DNA from: Parabacteroides sp. PM6-13
Lineage (GTDB): Bacteria; Bacteroidota; Bacteroidia; Bacteroidales; Tannerellaceae
DNA: 64,000 bases
Direction of reading: 5' to 3'
Assembly: GCF_029892605.1 (NCBI RefSeq)
Contig: NZ_JARXWF010000010.1
Location: 62,001 to 126,000 of the forward strand
Of the stretch, positions 36,387 through 45,328 are shown piece after piece. The translations under genes and the position numbers were made by a program. Below the pieces are notes generated by a model. It ran no database searches. It was not told where the DNA came from and saw only the letters and a program-made list of their open reading frames with translations. How positions within the stretch are numbered: the first letter of the stretch is position 1; each line of letters begins with the position of its first letter.

Positions 36387-36725
36387 TTAAAACCAATATG
36401 GACTAACAGTTTCATAATAATCTTCCAAATTACCCATCTCTATATCAACATCATTTGATGCAGACATGACCTTATTCATCAGATTTACCCATGCTTCATT
36501 TGCATTGCTTTGAGCAAATTTGCCTTGAGAATATGCAGCTTGAAATTCTTTTTTCAAAATCGCATAATAGGCTAATTGAATATAAAAAACGCAACTATTG
36601 TCATTTGAATTATTGGATTTCGAGTAAATATCGCCTTTTTTTGGTCTAATGAATAATTTCTTAGAAAAAGCCTGAAATAGCATTGCTAATTCTTGACCAT
36701 TAAAAATCAATTTCTTAACTTTCAT
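36387..36725 (-). CDS. Unrecognised small cargo protein (112 aa)
   Basis: This is a short, mostly helical, Asn/Ser-rich protein (KVKKLIFNGQELAMLFQAFS, then YIQLAYYAILKKEFQAAY and NEAWVNLMNKVMSAS). It has no recognised motif. The ATG at 36725 (MKVKKLIF) is chosen over 36812 because the extension would run up to the neighbouring gene's stop and looks non-conserved. The upstream gene on the same strand ends at 36818, so the two probably form a small operon. Confidence 0.55.
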   Translation of the reverse strand: MKVKKLIFNGQELAMLFQAFSKKLFIRPKKGDIYSKSNNSNDNSCVFYIQLAYYAILKKEFQAAYSQGKFAQSNANEAWVNLMNKVMSASNDVDIEMGNLEDYYETVSPYWF

Positions 36726-36817
36726 AACATATCGCATTAAATTTGTAAAACATATTGTATTTATTGATTTCAGTAATATCCACTTATAAATCGGAAGTTT
36801 TTTTACTCGCAATACCC

Positions 36818-37288
36818 TTACACTAACAATTTAAATCCATTAGGGGCTTTTCGTGAATTTTTCTTATTATAAGGGCAAATATATAATATTGCTATCTGCT
36901 TTTCATTCGCAAAAATCTTATATCCATCAATGATTGAGGTAATATTGGGGGAATTCATTGAGCCAATTCGTTTATAGGATACCTTAATTCCTTCTAATGT
37001 CCTAAGCCTTCCCAAGTATGAAATGCTCCCATATACAGTGTTAACAGGTATTGGATTAGTAATTTCAAGACCAAAATCCCCATAGCCCTCAGACATAACA
37101 TCTTCTTCCGTTCCAACCCCTTCTGAATTCATTTTTGACATCAATTCGAATAATTCTTTTTGTTCTTTCATACCTGGAATCTCCATAAGTTCGTCGTAAA
37201 GCGTTTTCGGCTTAGTCTTGAGTTTGAAAAAGAAGAGGACTACTGCAATAAAAGCAATGACAGCGAAAATGATAAATACTACATTCAT
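36818..37288 (-). CDS. Unrecognised membrane-anchored cargo protein (156 aa)
   Basis: A single N-terminal transmembrane helix (VVFIIFAVIAFIAVVLFFF) is followed by a basic stretch (KLKTKPKTLYDEL). A soluble domain of about 120 residues ends in AILYICPYNKKNSRKAPNGF. It is not recognised. The topology suggests a bitopic inner-membrane protein with a cytoplasmic domain. It lies between the MobV gene (62 bp upstream) and the small 112-aa gene. It could be a cargo pair with the latter or an accessory of mobilization. Confidence 0.6.
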   Translation of the reverse strand: MNVVFIIFAVIAFIAVVLFFFKLKTKPKTLYDELMEIPGMKEQKELFELMSKMNSEGVGTEEDVMSEGYGDFGLEITNPIPVNTVYGSISYLGRLRTLEGIKVSYKRIGSMNSPNITSIIDGYKIFANEKQIAILYICPYNKKNSRKAPNGFKLLV

Positions 37289-37350
37289 ATTCTGTATGAG
37301 TTATTATGTTCGTCTGTAAAAATACTAAAACATTTGTAAATCAGATCACT

Positions 37351-38805
37351 TTACACCCCCAACCCTTTGTTTCTACCTATCTCGGGCTTCTGCTTAGGCT
37401 TAATTCCTAACGCTTCCCTAAACTCATCGTACTTCTGCTTGAACCATTGGGCAAGACTGATTCCATTAAGAAGTAACCGAAAGCTGCTCAGTGTTCCTGT
37501 ACCTTTATCAAACCGTACCTCTGCATTATTGGCAGCGAATCGCTGGCTGTGTTCGGTAGAATACAATTCGCCAGTAAAACGGACGGGTCTCATATTAATC
37601 AGGTCTTTGGCCTGAGTGTTTGAAAAACCTATCTTCTGGCAATATTCTCCCCATTTGATAAGCGTAGGTGTATCAGGCAGCCAGTCATGAATTTTGTGTA
37701 TTTCTGCTTTTAACTGCATTGTTTCTTGTTGTCGTTCGCTTCGCTCCTTACTGATCGTTTGGGTAAGTCCGTCAATATCTTGCTGTAATTCATACTTCTC
37801 GTGTTTCAGGCTCTCAATCTCCTGTTGTTGCCGTTTTACTTTGGAAGTACCGACAAGTGAGCCTATGCCTTCAATAATATTAGAGCCAACATTGGCAGCT
37901 TTATTCTTAAACTCCTCGGTTTTAAGTTGCCCTTTTACTTGATTGAGGCTCTCTTCTGTCTTTTTCAGTTCGGACTCTTTCTGCTGCTTTTGTTCCTCTG
38001 CTTGAATGGATTTCAGTTTGGCTTCCTGTTCCTTTTGTTTGAGTTCCTCAATGCGTTGCCGCTTGGCTTCTTCTACCGCCAAGAGCTGTTCTATATTTAT
38101 CTGCAAGTTATTACTCTCTATCGTTTGGTTACGATAGTGCTCCGTTAGAGTTATATGTCGGGCATCCGAACCTTTTATACCTCGCTCTAATCCATATTTT
38201 GCCATAGCTTCGGCATATGTATCTTGATATTCTATCAACTTTTCCCTTGCCATAACATCGTCAACGCATAAGCGTGGTCTGTTCGGGTCTTTCTTCTTGT
38301 ATGTGCGTTTGGGCTTTTCATTCGCCTTCTGCGCCAGATTGTCTTCTTCCTGTTTCTTTCCCGGCTTTTTCAGCCTTCGCTCACCCCTTACTATCGGAAC
38401 AATAGAAGCGTGAATATGCGGAGTAGTTTCATCCATGTGTAAAGTGGCGGCAACAAGATTAGCTTCTCCGAATGTTTTCTTAAGATAATCCATATTATCC
38501 CGACACCAGTCATCCAATCTGTCTTCGTTTTCTATCCGTTTCATATCTTCGGGGCTACCGGAGATCATAACGCGGATTACTTTTACCTGATTCTTGCCAA
38601 TCTGACGTTTCAACCCTGCGGTATCTAATCTGTGCTGAATAGCTTCCGTCCGGTTTTTTATGCCATCAGGAAACTCAACGAGTTCTTTATTCAAATGTAT
38701 CCGTTCAGGATCAACATTTGGATGTATTACTTTTCGCTCGATATGGTCTGTCATGGCAGACTCATTCCCGGGCGACTTATCTAAATGGAAAACAACATAT
38801 CCCAT
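37351..38805 (-). CDS. MobV-family relaxase (plasmid recombination enzyme, Pre/Mob)
   Basis: This 484-residue relaxase nicks oriT and leads the strand in conjugative mobilization. The MobV metal-binding motif is seen in LHMDETTPHIHASIVP. The N-terminal VVFHLDKSPGNESAMTDHIER and the TEHYRNQ region agree with the family. Residues ~225-400 form a long charged coiled coil (KRQRIEELKQKEQEAKLKS, ESLKHEKYELQQDIDGL). A basic tail (KPKQKPEIGRNKGLG) ends the protein. The 256 bp upstream are packed with hairpins and are the likely oriT. Confidence 0.92.
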   Translation of the reverse strand: MGYVVFHLDKSPGNESAMTDHIERKVIHPNVDPERIHLNKELVEFPDGIKNRTEAIQHRLDTAGLKRQIGKNQVKVIRVMISGSPEDMKRIENEDRLDDWCRDNMDYLKKTFGEANLVAATLHMDETTPHIHASIVPIVRGERRLKKPGKKQEEDNLAQKANEKPKRTYKKKDPNRPRLCVDDVMAREKLIEYQDTYAEAMAKYGLERGIKGSDARHITLTEHYRNQTIESNNLQINIEQLLAVEEAKRQRIEELKQKEQEAKLKSIQAEEQKQQKESELKKTEESLNQVKGQLKTEEFKNKAANVGSNIIEGIGSLVGTSKVKRQQQEIESLKHEKYELQQDIDGLTQTISKERSERQQETMQLKAEIHKIHDWLPDTPTLIKWGEYCQKIGFSNTQAKDLINMRPVRFTGELYSTEHSQRFAANNAEVRFDKGTGTLSSFRLLLNGISLAQWFKQKYDEFREALGIKPKQKPEIGRNKGLGV

Positions 38806-39061
38806 GATAATGTCAATTAAATTGTTTGAAATTTAGCTTGTGGGAATCACACCTGCCGATAGAAAATACCGGCAGGGAGATGATTCGCACATTGAATAGT
38901 CGCTAAAAGCGACTGCGGTCGAGAGACCGCTAAGGGAGATTCCAAAGGGGGAAAACCTTTGGCTTATTCGGGAATTTTTAGTGATAGTGCAACGATAGCG
39001 TAAGAAAATTCCCTAATAAGCTATGGCTTTTTTAAAAAGCCCTTGGGATAGCTGCGGCAGA
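38806..39061. other. Candidate oriT: cluster of six hairpins upstream of the relaxase
   Basis: This is non-coding sequence between the primase stop and the mob start. Stems are CCTGCCG/CGGCAGG (38852-38876), AGTCGC/GCGACT (38898-38914), GCGGTC/GACCGC (38915-38930), CCAAAGG/CCTTTGG (38942-38962), and GGCTTTTT/AAAAAGCC (39025-39041). A 16-bp arm CTTATTCGGGAATTTT (38963-38978) pairs with 39005-39020 with one mismatch. Position next to MobV and hairpin density fit an origin of transfer. The nick site is not identified. Confidence 0.65.
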
Positions 39062-39943
39062 TTACATTCTTAGACCTCTGCCTGGCTTCTTTATTATGGT
39101 TTGCCTTGGAACGGAACGATTGCATAAATAGTCGTTCAGGTCTTTATACTTTGCATAGTGTGCAGACTGGTCTATGACCTCTTTGCAGACCGAGCGTAAA
39201 CTCTGAACAGCTCGTTTCCCGGCTTCATCGTTATCAAGGAATAATGCTACAGATTTGTATCCGGCAAGCCTGTTTTCCACTTTTGGTAGGTTCACCAATG
39301 AGTTCAAAACGATGGTATCTACCGGAGAGCGTTGCCAATTCTTTATCGTCAGGAATGAGAGATAATCCATAAATCCCTCGAATAGTTGGCAACTGCTTTG
39401 CCCAGAGGTATGTGAAGTAATATCTTTAGAGGTGCACCCCTTGAAATATTTACTCCTTAGTTCATATCCTCCGGCATCGTTCTTAAAGCCGATAGCAAAA
39501 TAAGGTTTATCGTTTACCGAATAATAAACTTCCTCACAATTTGCCTTTGCGATGTCGGTAGAGATTCTTCTCTCTTTCAAGTATTCCAGTAAAGCTGGAT
39601 TAGCCAACGGCTGTATCTTACGAATAACTATCTCTGATTCTCGCTTTTCCGGCATAGAAATATCTTTCCTATAAAAAGAAAAAGAACCTTCTTCAAGCCT
39701 TTGGGCTGCTTTGGCAAAAGAACAGCCCTCTAAACGTGATACCAGGTTAACTATATTTCCACCAAGACTAAGCCCATGATCAAACCATAGGTTCTTTACA
39801 TAGTTCACACTTAGGCTTGCCGTTGTCTCTTTTCTAAAAGGAGACAGAAACATCCCTTTCTGATTATTCTCTCTTACGGGGTTGAGTCCCATTCGTATAA
39901 GATACTCCCGTATACTTATACCCATTATATCGTTACTTACCAT
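39062..39943 (-). CDS. DNA primase-like protein with TOPRIM domain
   Basis: This protein of about 293 residues is of the mobile-element primase type. The N-terminus (ISIREYLIRMGLNPVREN...GMFLSPFRKETTASLSVN) resembles the CHC2 region but lacks the zinc Cys/His ligands. The TOPRIM part contains SCQLFEGFMDYLSFLTI and the acidic VALFLDNDEAGKRAVQSL. The ATG at 39943 is chosen; the longer reading passes through the CACAACAA repeats. It probably makes primers for element replication after transfer, together with the P4-like helicase gene upstream. Confidence 0.85.
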   Translation of the reverse strand: MVSNDIMGISIREYLIRMGLNPVRENNQKGMFLSPFRKETTASLSVNYVKNLWFDHGLSLGGNIVNLVSRLEGCSFAKAAQRLEEGSFSFYRKDISMPEKRESEIVIRKIQPLANPALLEYLKERRISTDIAKANCEEVYYSVNDKPYFAIGFKNDAGGYELRSKYFKGCTSKDITSHTSGQSSCQLFEGFMDYLSFLTIKNWQRSPVDTIVLNSLVNLPKVENRLAGYKSVALFLDNDEAGKRAVQSLRSVCKEVIDQSAHYAKYKDLNDYLCNRSVPRQTIIKKPGRGLRM

Positions 39944-40018
39944 AATTAAAATGTGTTGTTGTTTTGTGGTGAAATAGAAATAAACATCTGTTGTATAGTT
40001 AATTACTCGCCCAACAAA

Positions 40019-40087
40019 TTCACAACAAACCAAAATATCGTTGCAGGTTGTTCACAACAATGATTATTTTGTTGTGCGTTTGTTGTG
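40019..40087. repeat. Four CACAACAA/TTGTTGTG repeats upstream of the primase gene
   Basis: CACAACAA at 40021-40028 and 40053-40060 and its reverse TTGTTGTG at 40069-40076 and 40080-40087 lie in the gap between the helicase stop and the primase start. They could be operator sites for one of the element's HTH proteins, or iterons of a replication origin. Confidence 0.6.
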
Positions 40088-40145
40088 TTGTTGTTGGAAT
40101 AGTATACTCTTTGATTATCATTGACTTAAATAATAGAGTAACACA

Positions 40146-41348
40146 TTACAACAGAATTTCATCAATAAGCCCTCGTTTTATTTCCAAGTACCTTCCTTTT
40201 CTTTTCATAGGAATGAGATTTCCTTCTATTCCTATGTAGTAGAAAGTATAATCACTGTTTTTATCAGAGCGAAGTCCCCAGCCATCCTTGAGAATGTTTC
40301 GTATTTGAGTTATATCGGCTTTAAGTCCGGCATCACGAATCGTATCCATAAAGTCTTTAGGGCAGCAAAACATCTTATCCTCTCCGAGCTTATCCATTAC
40401 ATCCGAGCAATAAGCGGCTATCTCAGCTTCAATCTTGTTGGTATTATATTTCTTGATTTTGAGAAGAGCCGGTGTTTCCAATAGAGAAGGATTAAACCAC
40501 ATACGGGATTCATTCTTTGTGGATAGCTCCCTGTTTAGTAAAAAGTGAAGAAAATGAGGAATCTCCTTCATCATAAAGCTTCTTAGGTAGATATTATCCT
40601 TTTCTATCGGATTTATCTTGCGTACCCAGAACCTTACCTCTTCCTTTGGAATGATGATCGGATTCCGTTCGTTATTAGAGCAAAGGACAAACTTGGCAAA
40701 GAACTCTATCTCTTTCCGGTCTTTTCCTTTGGCTTCGATCTTATAGTCGCCTGCTGTTGATAGGTTTTTTATCTTTTCGGTGTCCTCCATCTTGTTCAAT
40801 AGAAGCTCATCCACCAACACCAACAATCGATGCGCCCAGTCTGCGTTAAACTGGCTACGAAAATCTTCATTTGAATTGAAGGTGGCGTTCTTCCCGAATA
40901 TCATCTTTAAGAAACGAAGGAATGTCGTCTTACCGGTATTCCGTTCGTTGGATACCAGTAATAAGATAGGAAGCATTTGAGTAGGTTTCATGTAGAGGAT
41001 CTGCAGATAATCCAAACCAAGTTCCAGCTGTTCTCCGAATATATGTGTAAGAAATGAGCGTATATACGGAAAGTCCCCTGCTGTTGTGATGTGATTAATG
41101 GGTTCATACTGATTAAGATATTTCCCATGTACCTGTTTATAGTCGATATGGTCGGGAATAATACAGAAGCCATCATACTTATCTATCTCCGGTAGGTTGT
41201 TCTTACCATAGTCTTGCCGAAGTGTTTCATAACTCCACGGAATCTTCTCCTCGATATAATCGCCACTGATAAGAGGACGATACACAGTTTTATACAGCGT
41301 GGTGCCAACCCTTAGAAACTTTTCTGCTGCGCTTTCTTTTTCTTTCAT
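40146..41348 (-). CDS. P4-like/DUF5906 replicative helicase (primase-helicase type)
   Basis: This SF3/P4-family ATPase has about 400 residues. It has Walker A LLVSNERNTGKTTFLRFLK, Walker B-like RLLVLVDELLL, and a sensor segment FAKFVLCSNNERNPI. These are the features of VapE/D5-like helicases on satellite and mobilizable elements. The ATG at 41348 (MKEKESAAEK) is chosen because the upstream gene ends at 41362. It probably unwinds the element's origin. It lies between HTH genes and the primase in the replication module. Confidence 0.85.
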   Translation of the reverse strand: MKEKESAAEKFLRVGTTLYKTVYRPLISGDYIEEKIPWSYETLRQDYGKNNLPEIDKYDGFCIIPDHIDYKQVHGKYLNQYEPINHITTAGDFPYIRSFLTHIFGEQLELGLDYLQILYMKPTQMLPILLLVSNERNTGKTTFLRFLKMIFGKNATFNSNEDFRSQFNADWAHRLLVLVDELLLNKMEDTEKIKNLSTAGDYKIEAKGKDRKEIEFFAKFVLCSNNERNPIIIPKEEVRFWVRKINPIEKDNIYLRSFMMKEIPHFLHFLLNRELSTKNESRMWFNPSLLETPALLKIKKYNTNKIEAEIAAYCSDVMDKLGEDKMFCCPKDFMDTIRDAGLKADITQIRNILKDGWGLRSDKNSDYTFYYIGIEGNLIPMKRKGRYLEIKRGLIDEILL

Positions 41349-41361
41349 AGTCACACTCCTC

Positions 41362-41703
41362 CTATCTTTTACGTTTGGCACTCTTGGCAAGTGTAAGATT
41401 GACCGATGCAATATGTTCCTGATGGGATTTGGTTTGACTATCTGCCCATAGGATGAGTTCTTTCCTTGAAAAAACGAGCTTGTTACCATACTTACGAAAA
41501 GGCATAGAGCCGGTAGATGTAAGTTTGTAGATTTTTGCTTTGGAAGTAGGATATCCATACTCTTCAAGTACTTGGATAGCAGTATCCAATGTTATTGTAT
41601 CGGGAAGCTCTTTTGGGGTAGATAGCACCGGAAAAGCCTTGGATACCTCTTCGCTGATGATCGCCCGAAGTTCCTCGGACGTAGTTAGAATAATGTTTGT
41701 CAT
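41362..41703 (-). CDS. Helix-turn-helix/excisionase-like protein (113 aa)
   Basis: The N-terminal part (EELRAIISEEVSKAF) is helical. The middle holds a MerR/excisionase-like wHTH: LDTAIQVLEEYGYPTSKAKIYKLTSTGSMPFRKYGNKLVFSRKELILWAD. A basic C-terminal tail (LAKSAKRKR) follows. This architecture is typical of the small DNA-binding protein encoded next to Bacteroidetes integrase modules. It may act in excision or as a regulator. The start at 41703 is chosen. The 238 bp upstream have no gene. Confidence 0.8.
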   Translation of the reverse strand: MTNIILTTSEELRAIISEEVSKAFPVLSTPKELPDTITLDTAIQVLEEYGYPTSKAKIYKLTSTGSMPFRKYGNKLVFSRKELILWADSQTKSHQEHIASVNLTLAKSAKRKR

Positions 41704-41941
41704 AACTATGCTATTTATAAATGAATAATTAGCTGTCGTCACAGCGTTAATTATCAATTGATAGCACAAAGTAAAAACAGATATAAATAGTGATAAAATG
41801 AGGAATGGCTTTACACAGGGTAGACAAATACTACAATTTCGATGCAAAATGCTACAACTATAGAAGAGAGATAACATCGCTTTACATCGGTTGTCTGCGG
41901 TTGTCTTACCGTTGTAAAGTCAAAAGGAAAAAGGTGATTTT

Positions 41942-42343
41942 TTATTGTTTTTGTTTGCGAAGCTGTTCAATTACTTCGTCTATATCGAAGCTGGTAACCT
42001 TTATACTCGGCATAACATACTGAGAGATAAATCCTTTTTCTAACCATTGATCTACGGTTGGACGTGAAACCTTCATCATCTTTGCTAAAAGGTATTTGGA
42101 AATAATCGGCTTACCGTTGAAGTGTTCTATGAATTGCTTGTTAGCTGCATAGTAGTGTTGAAGGTTGGAGATAGCTTTGTCAACATCCAGTATGTAAGGT
42201 TGGTATTTCTTGGTTATAGTGATCTCGATAGAGTCCATGTCATAGTCTGCTGCCAGCTCCGGGTTTTTGGACAACTCTACTATAAGTTGCCCAAAGATAG
42301 CAGTATCCTTTGCTTTTATGGTTATTTTCTTGCGGCGGGGCAT
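41942..42343 (-). CDS. HTH DNA-binding protein (133 aa)
   Basis: The first half is acidic/helical (FGQLIVELSKNPELAADYDMD). The second half contains an HTH (ISKYLLAKMMKVSRPTVDQWLEKGFI) and ends in SFDIDEVIEQLRKQKQ, as in excisionase/MerR-like regulators of Bacteroidetes elements. It starts 6 bp after the stop of the AlbA_2-type gene, so it is in the same operon as the integrase cluster. It could be an excisionase or a repressor. Confidence 0.75.
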   Translation of the reverse strand: MPRRKKITIKAKDTAIFGQLIVELSKNPELAADYDMDSIEITITKKYQPYILDVDKAISNLQHYYAANKQFIEHFNGKPIISKYLLAKMMKVSRPTVDQWLEKGFISQYVMPSIKVTSFDIDEVIEQLRKQKQ

Positions 42344-42349
42344 ATTCTA

Positions 42350-43894
42350 TTATTTCTTAGCTTCATCTGTTAGATGATAACCACCGGTGCGAGGTCTTCC
42401 TCTAAACTCTATAATCCCTTTTTTGCGCAATAATTGAAGATAACGCTCTGTTGTACGCAGACTTTTTTCTATTCGCACAGCTATTTCGCCAGCATTTAAG
42501 CCGGAAACATTTAGTAGAATACTTACTATATCTTTAACACCGCCATCAACACCGCCATCAACACCGCCAGTAATTATATTTATTATTTTATCCAACTGTT
42601 TATCAGGAGATTCAACACCGTCATCAACACCGTCATTCTTAACAAAAGCTGGGTGCATCGGAAGCGTAGTAATAAAATAGCTGTAATTTTCATCTGTTTC
42701 AAAGCGAGGTTCAGGAGAACCGTTCTTCATCATTTCCTTACGGATGATAGGGATACCTGTTCCTCGCCCCTCCGTCATATCCAGTTCTTTTAGGAAGTCA
42801 CCTATCCTACGATTTCGATACCGACGATTGTGAATAACCCCACTACGAATTTCATCCATCTTTACACTCCGATCGGGACCACCTTGATTGATAATCTCAA
42901 TGCAATCTGGTAATATCCGTATTTCTACTGGCTCTCTTACCTCCCAATTTCTATGGTAAAGACTATTCACAATGCTCTCTTCTAATGCTCGGAACGGATA
43001 GTTCCATACGCGCTGCGATTCAGCTCTATCCGGCAATTTATATATCTGCTCTTTCAACACCACGCTTCGTAATTGAGCAAGGGCTTGTTGTATTTGAACA
43101 TAAACTGGGCCTGTAATTGCCGGTTTTTCGTAAAATGTAGGGTCGCCCAGTCCGTTTGGAAACTCGACAATCTCAATGCGAGAATAAGGGAAAAACTTTT
43201 CGGGATGGTAGTTAAACATCATCAATGCGATATTCTTGGGATACAACAACTCATCGGGACCACTTACCAAGTCCATTGCCCTGTAAATATCAATCAAGGG
43301 TGTAGTTTCTATTTGCTCCACCAATGTGCTGCCTACATTCAATAGATATTCTCTAACCAGTAAGGGAGAAATATCATCAACACTCGCTTGTGTATTAATA
43401 CGGTCGTCAAAGGGTGTCCGGTTACTCAGACTTATCAGTTCTTCCCGTTCTTCTTTATTGGGAATGCAAGTGCTGGCATACCTTCGGATATAATATTGTC
43501 GTTTCTTTTCTTTCGCTGTTACATCTTCCGGTACTTCATACGGACGGTTCATGCCTGCCGAAACCCATATCACAAGAATGTTCTTTTCGTCTATCGTTTC
43601 GATGCTAATTTTGGGTGCATAATATGGACGTATCAGATTGTTGTAACCAATCATTTCTTTTTGAATAGCATCCAATTGTTCTGTCGGAATACCTGTAACC
43701 GGGCGTTTAGCTCTACCTTTCTCTTCTTCGGCACCAACGATAATATACCCACCTCCGATATTCTCAAAATCATTAGCAAAAGCAGATATCGTCCGATATA
43801 TCGTTGCCGGATTCCAACCCTTCTTATATTCAATCCGTTCGCTCTCTACTATGCGGCCGGAAATCAGTTTTTCTATATTAACAGGTATTGCCAT
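42350..43894 (-). CDS. AlbA_2/Schlafen-like ATP-binding transcriptional regulator
   Basis: This 514-residue protein has an N-terminal AlbA_2 (divergent AAA_4) domain at ~1-140 (ESERIEYKKGWNPATIYRTISAFAND, GGGYIIVGAEEE). A HATPase_c_4-like domain lies at ~290-400 (FRALEESIVNSLYHRNW, IEIINQGGPDR, EGRGTGIPIIRKEM). The C-terminal winged helix is at ~450-514 (LNAGEIAVRIEKSLRTTERYL). A linker carries repeated D/G-G-V-D units encoded by 12-bp DNA repeats. Such proteins accompany integrases of Bacteroidetes elements; regulatory or defence roles have been proposed. It lies 10 bp downstream of the integrase gene. Confidence 0.82.
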   Translation of the reverse strand: MAIPVNIEKLISGRIVESERIEYKKGWNPATIYRTISAFANDFENIGGGYIIVGAEEEKGRAKRPVTGIPTEQLDAIQKEMIGYNNLIRPYYAPKISIETIDEKNILVIWVSAGMNRPYEVPEDVTAKEKKRQYYIRRYASTCIPNKEEREELISLSNRTPFDDRINTQASVDDISPLLVREYLLNVGSTLVEQIETTPLIDIYRAMDLVSGPDELLYPKNIALMMFNYHPEKFFPYSRIEIVEFPNGLGDPTFYEKPAITGPVYVQIQQALAQLRSVVLKEQIYKLPDRAESQRVWNYPFRALEESIVNSLYHRNWEVREPVEIRILPDCIEIINQGGPDRSVKMDEIRSGVIHNRRYRNRRIGDFLKELDMTEGRGTGIPIIRKEMMKNGSPEPRFETDENYSYFITTLPMHPAFVKNDGVDDGVESPDKQLDKIINIITGGVDGGVDGGVKDIVSILLNVSGLNAGEIAVRIEKSLRTTERYLQLLRKKGIIEFRGRPRTGGYHLTDEAKK

Positions 43895-43904
43895 AATCCT
43901 TTAT

Positions 43905-45134
43905 TTACTCTCCAAAGTTAGTTAATAATCTTGCATTCTTCTCCCTTTCCTCTTTTTCGAAGGATGCCAGATAGTTTTCTGTTGTTTTCAGGTCGTTATG
44001 GCCTAAACTTTCAGATATATAGGCGATATTAGCGCCGGAACGCTTCAGAACAGTCGCATAGGAATGTCGAGCCGAATAGGTGCTTAAGCCGTCTATACCT
44101 AATGCTGCGCCTATCTTCTTTAATCTCTTGTTGCATAGTTTAGTAACCGCCTTCACTACATCTTTTTCCTCAAAAGGGGTTTCGTTTCCGGTTAGATACC
44201 CAAAGATATAATCATCAGGTTTTCTGGATTTATTACCCCATTTTTTGATAATAGCTTCCATTTCGGGAGTTAGAATGGCGCAAACCTCTTTCTTTACCTT
44301 AGATGTTCGGGCGGTTTTTGCGCGTAAAAAGCTAATCTCCCCATTACGAATGTTAGAGTATTTGAGTGTTAGCATATCCGCAAAGTTAATGCCATTACAG
44401 AGATAGGAAAAGAACCACATATCTCGATACTTTTCTGTCGCCTCCGTACCATCGGAGTAAGTAATAATTGCTTTTATTTGCTGTAGGGAAAGAGCTAACT
44501 TTCGCCCTTGTCCGGTCGGTATCTCATATTTCCCGTATCCGAACGGATACTGACTTTCTTTTATGATTCCGCCTCTCTTTGCTTCATTAATAATACAGCG
44601 TATTGCCCGGCAATACATCCCGATGGTTGTATAGGCTCTCCCGGCATTTAGTAGATACTTCTCATATCGCTTCAACCAATCTACTGTAACAGCTGTAAAA
44701 GGGATATTCTCACCTGCGAAATATTCCACACTCTTTAGTGCGTCCTGATAGAAAAGGTGAGTTCCTACTTGTTCATTGTCCAATAGCACTTGTATCTTGA
44801 CTTTGAATCCAGAATTAAGGGTGTCTGATGTTGTTCTACTCAAGCGGCTATTCAATGTATCAAAGGAGAACCCATCTTCATGCAGTAGCCCTTGAACTGT
44901 ATCCTTAACTATATCAAATGTGTTCTGTATATCCGAGCGTATGGACAGCATTTTCTTACTTTTGGTATCAGGCAATCTCTCCCAGTCTTCAATGGTCATA
45001 TACTTACCTGTTGAGTAGTATTTACGCACACGCTGATAGGTGACACGTATTTTGATAGGATACAAATTATCCTTAGTTGCTCTCCGATTATCGAAAAAGG
45101 AAGAAACCGTCACCCCATTGTTTGAATAGTTGAA
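43905..45134 (-). CDS. Tyrosine-type site-specific integrase
   Basis: This integrase of about 409 residues has an N-terminal arm-binding-type domain (MFNYSNNGVTVSSFFDNRR). A SAM-like core-binding domain spans ~100-200. The catalytic domain includes GINFADMLTLKYSNIR, TYSARHSYATVLKRSG (HxxR) and the tyrosine in LGHNDLKTTENYLASF. It drives integration into the tRNA 3' end. The start at 45134 is chosen, because the longer reading to 45212 runs through the TTTGCACAC arm repeats and the -7 box. Its operon continues into the AlbA_2-type gene. Confidence 0.93.
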   Translation of the reverse strand, partial: FNYSNNGVTVSSFFDNRRATKDNLYPIKIRVTYQRVRKYYSTGKYMTIEDWERLPDTKSKKMLSIRSDIQNTFDIVKDTVQGLLHEDGFSFDTLNSRLSRTTSDTLNSGFKVKIQVLLDNEQVGTHLFYQDALKSVEYFAGENIPFTAVTVDWLKRYEKYLLNAGRAYTTIGMYCRAIRCIINEAKRGGIIKESQYPFGYGKYEIPTGQGRKLALSLQQIKAIITYSDGTEATEKYRDMWFFSYLCNGINFADMLTLKYSNIRNGEISFLRAKTARTSKVKKEVCAILTPEMEAIIKKWGNKSRKPDDYIFGYLTGNETPFEEKDVVKAVTKLCNKRLKKIGAALGIDGLSTYSARHSYATVLKRSGANIAYISESLGHNDLKTTENYLASFEKEEREKNARLLTNFGE

Positions 45135-45181
45135 CATAAGCGCTATATTTGATCTGTTTCTCTCCGTGTGCAAGCTGAGCA

Positions 45182-45203
45182 TTTGCACACAATTTGCACA
45201 CAA
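45182..45203 (+). other. Right arm-type site: TTTGCACAC direct double repeat
   Basis: Two TTTGCACAC copies separated by AA lie 126 bp inside attR and upstream of the integrase start. The left-end pair at 32869-32890 differs by one base. The integrase -7 box (minus-strand TATATTTG, 45208-45201) overlaps the repeat, so integrase binding would cover its own promoter. Confidence 0.7.
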
Positions 45204-45328
45204 ATATAGCAATTATTTCAAAATACAAGTTTTTAGATAAAGTTTATATCTCATTTACTTTGCTATATCACAGCAAATTAGAAAATGAATGAAAATATAT
45301 AGAAATCAAAGAAAACTATTTTCTTAAT

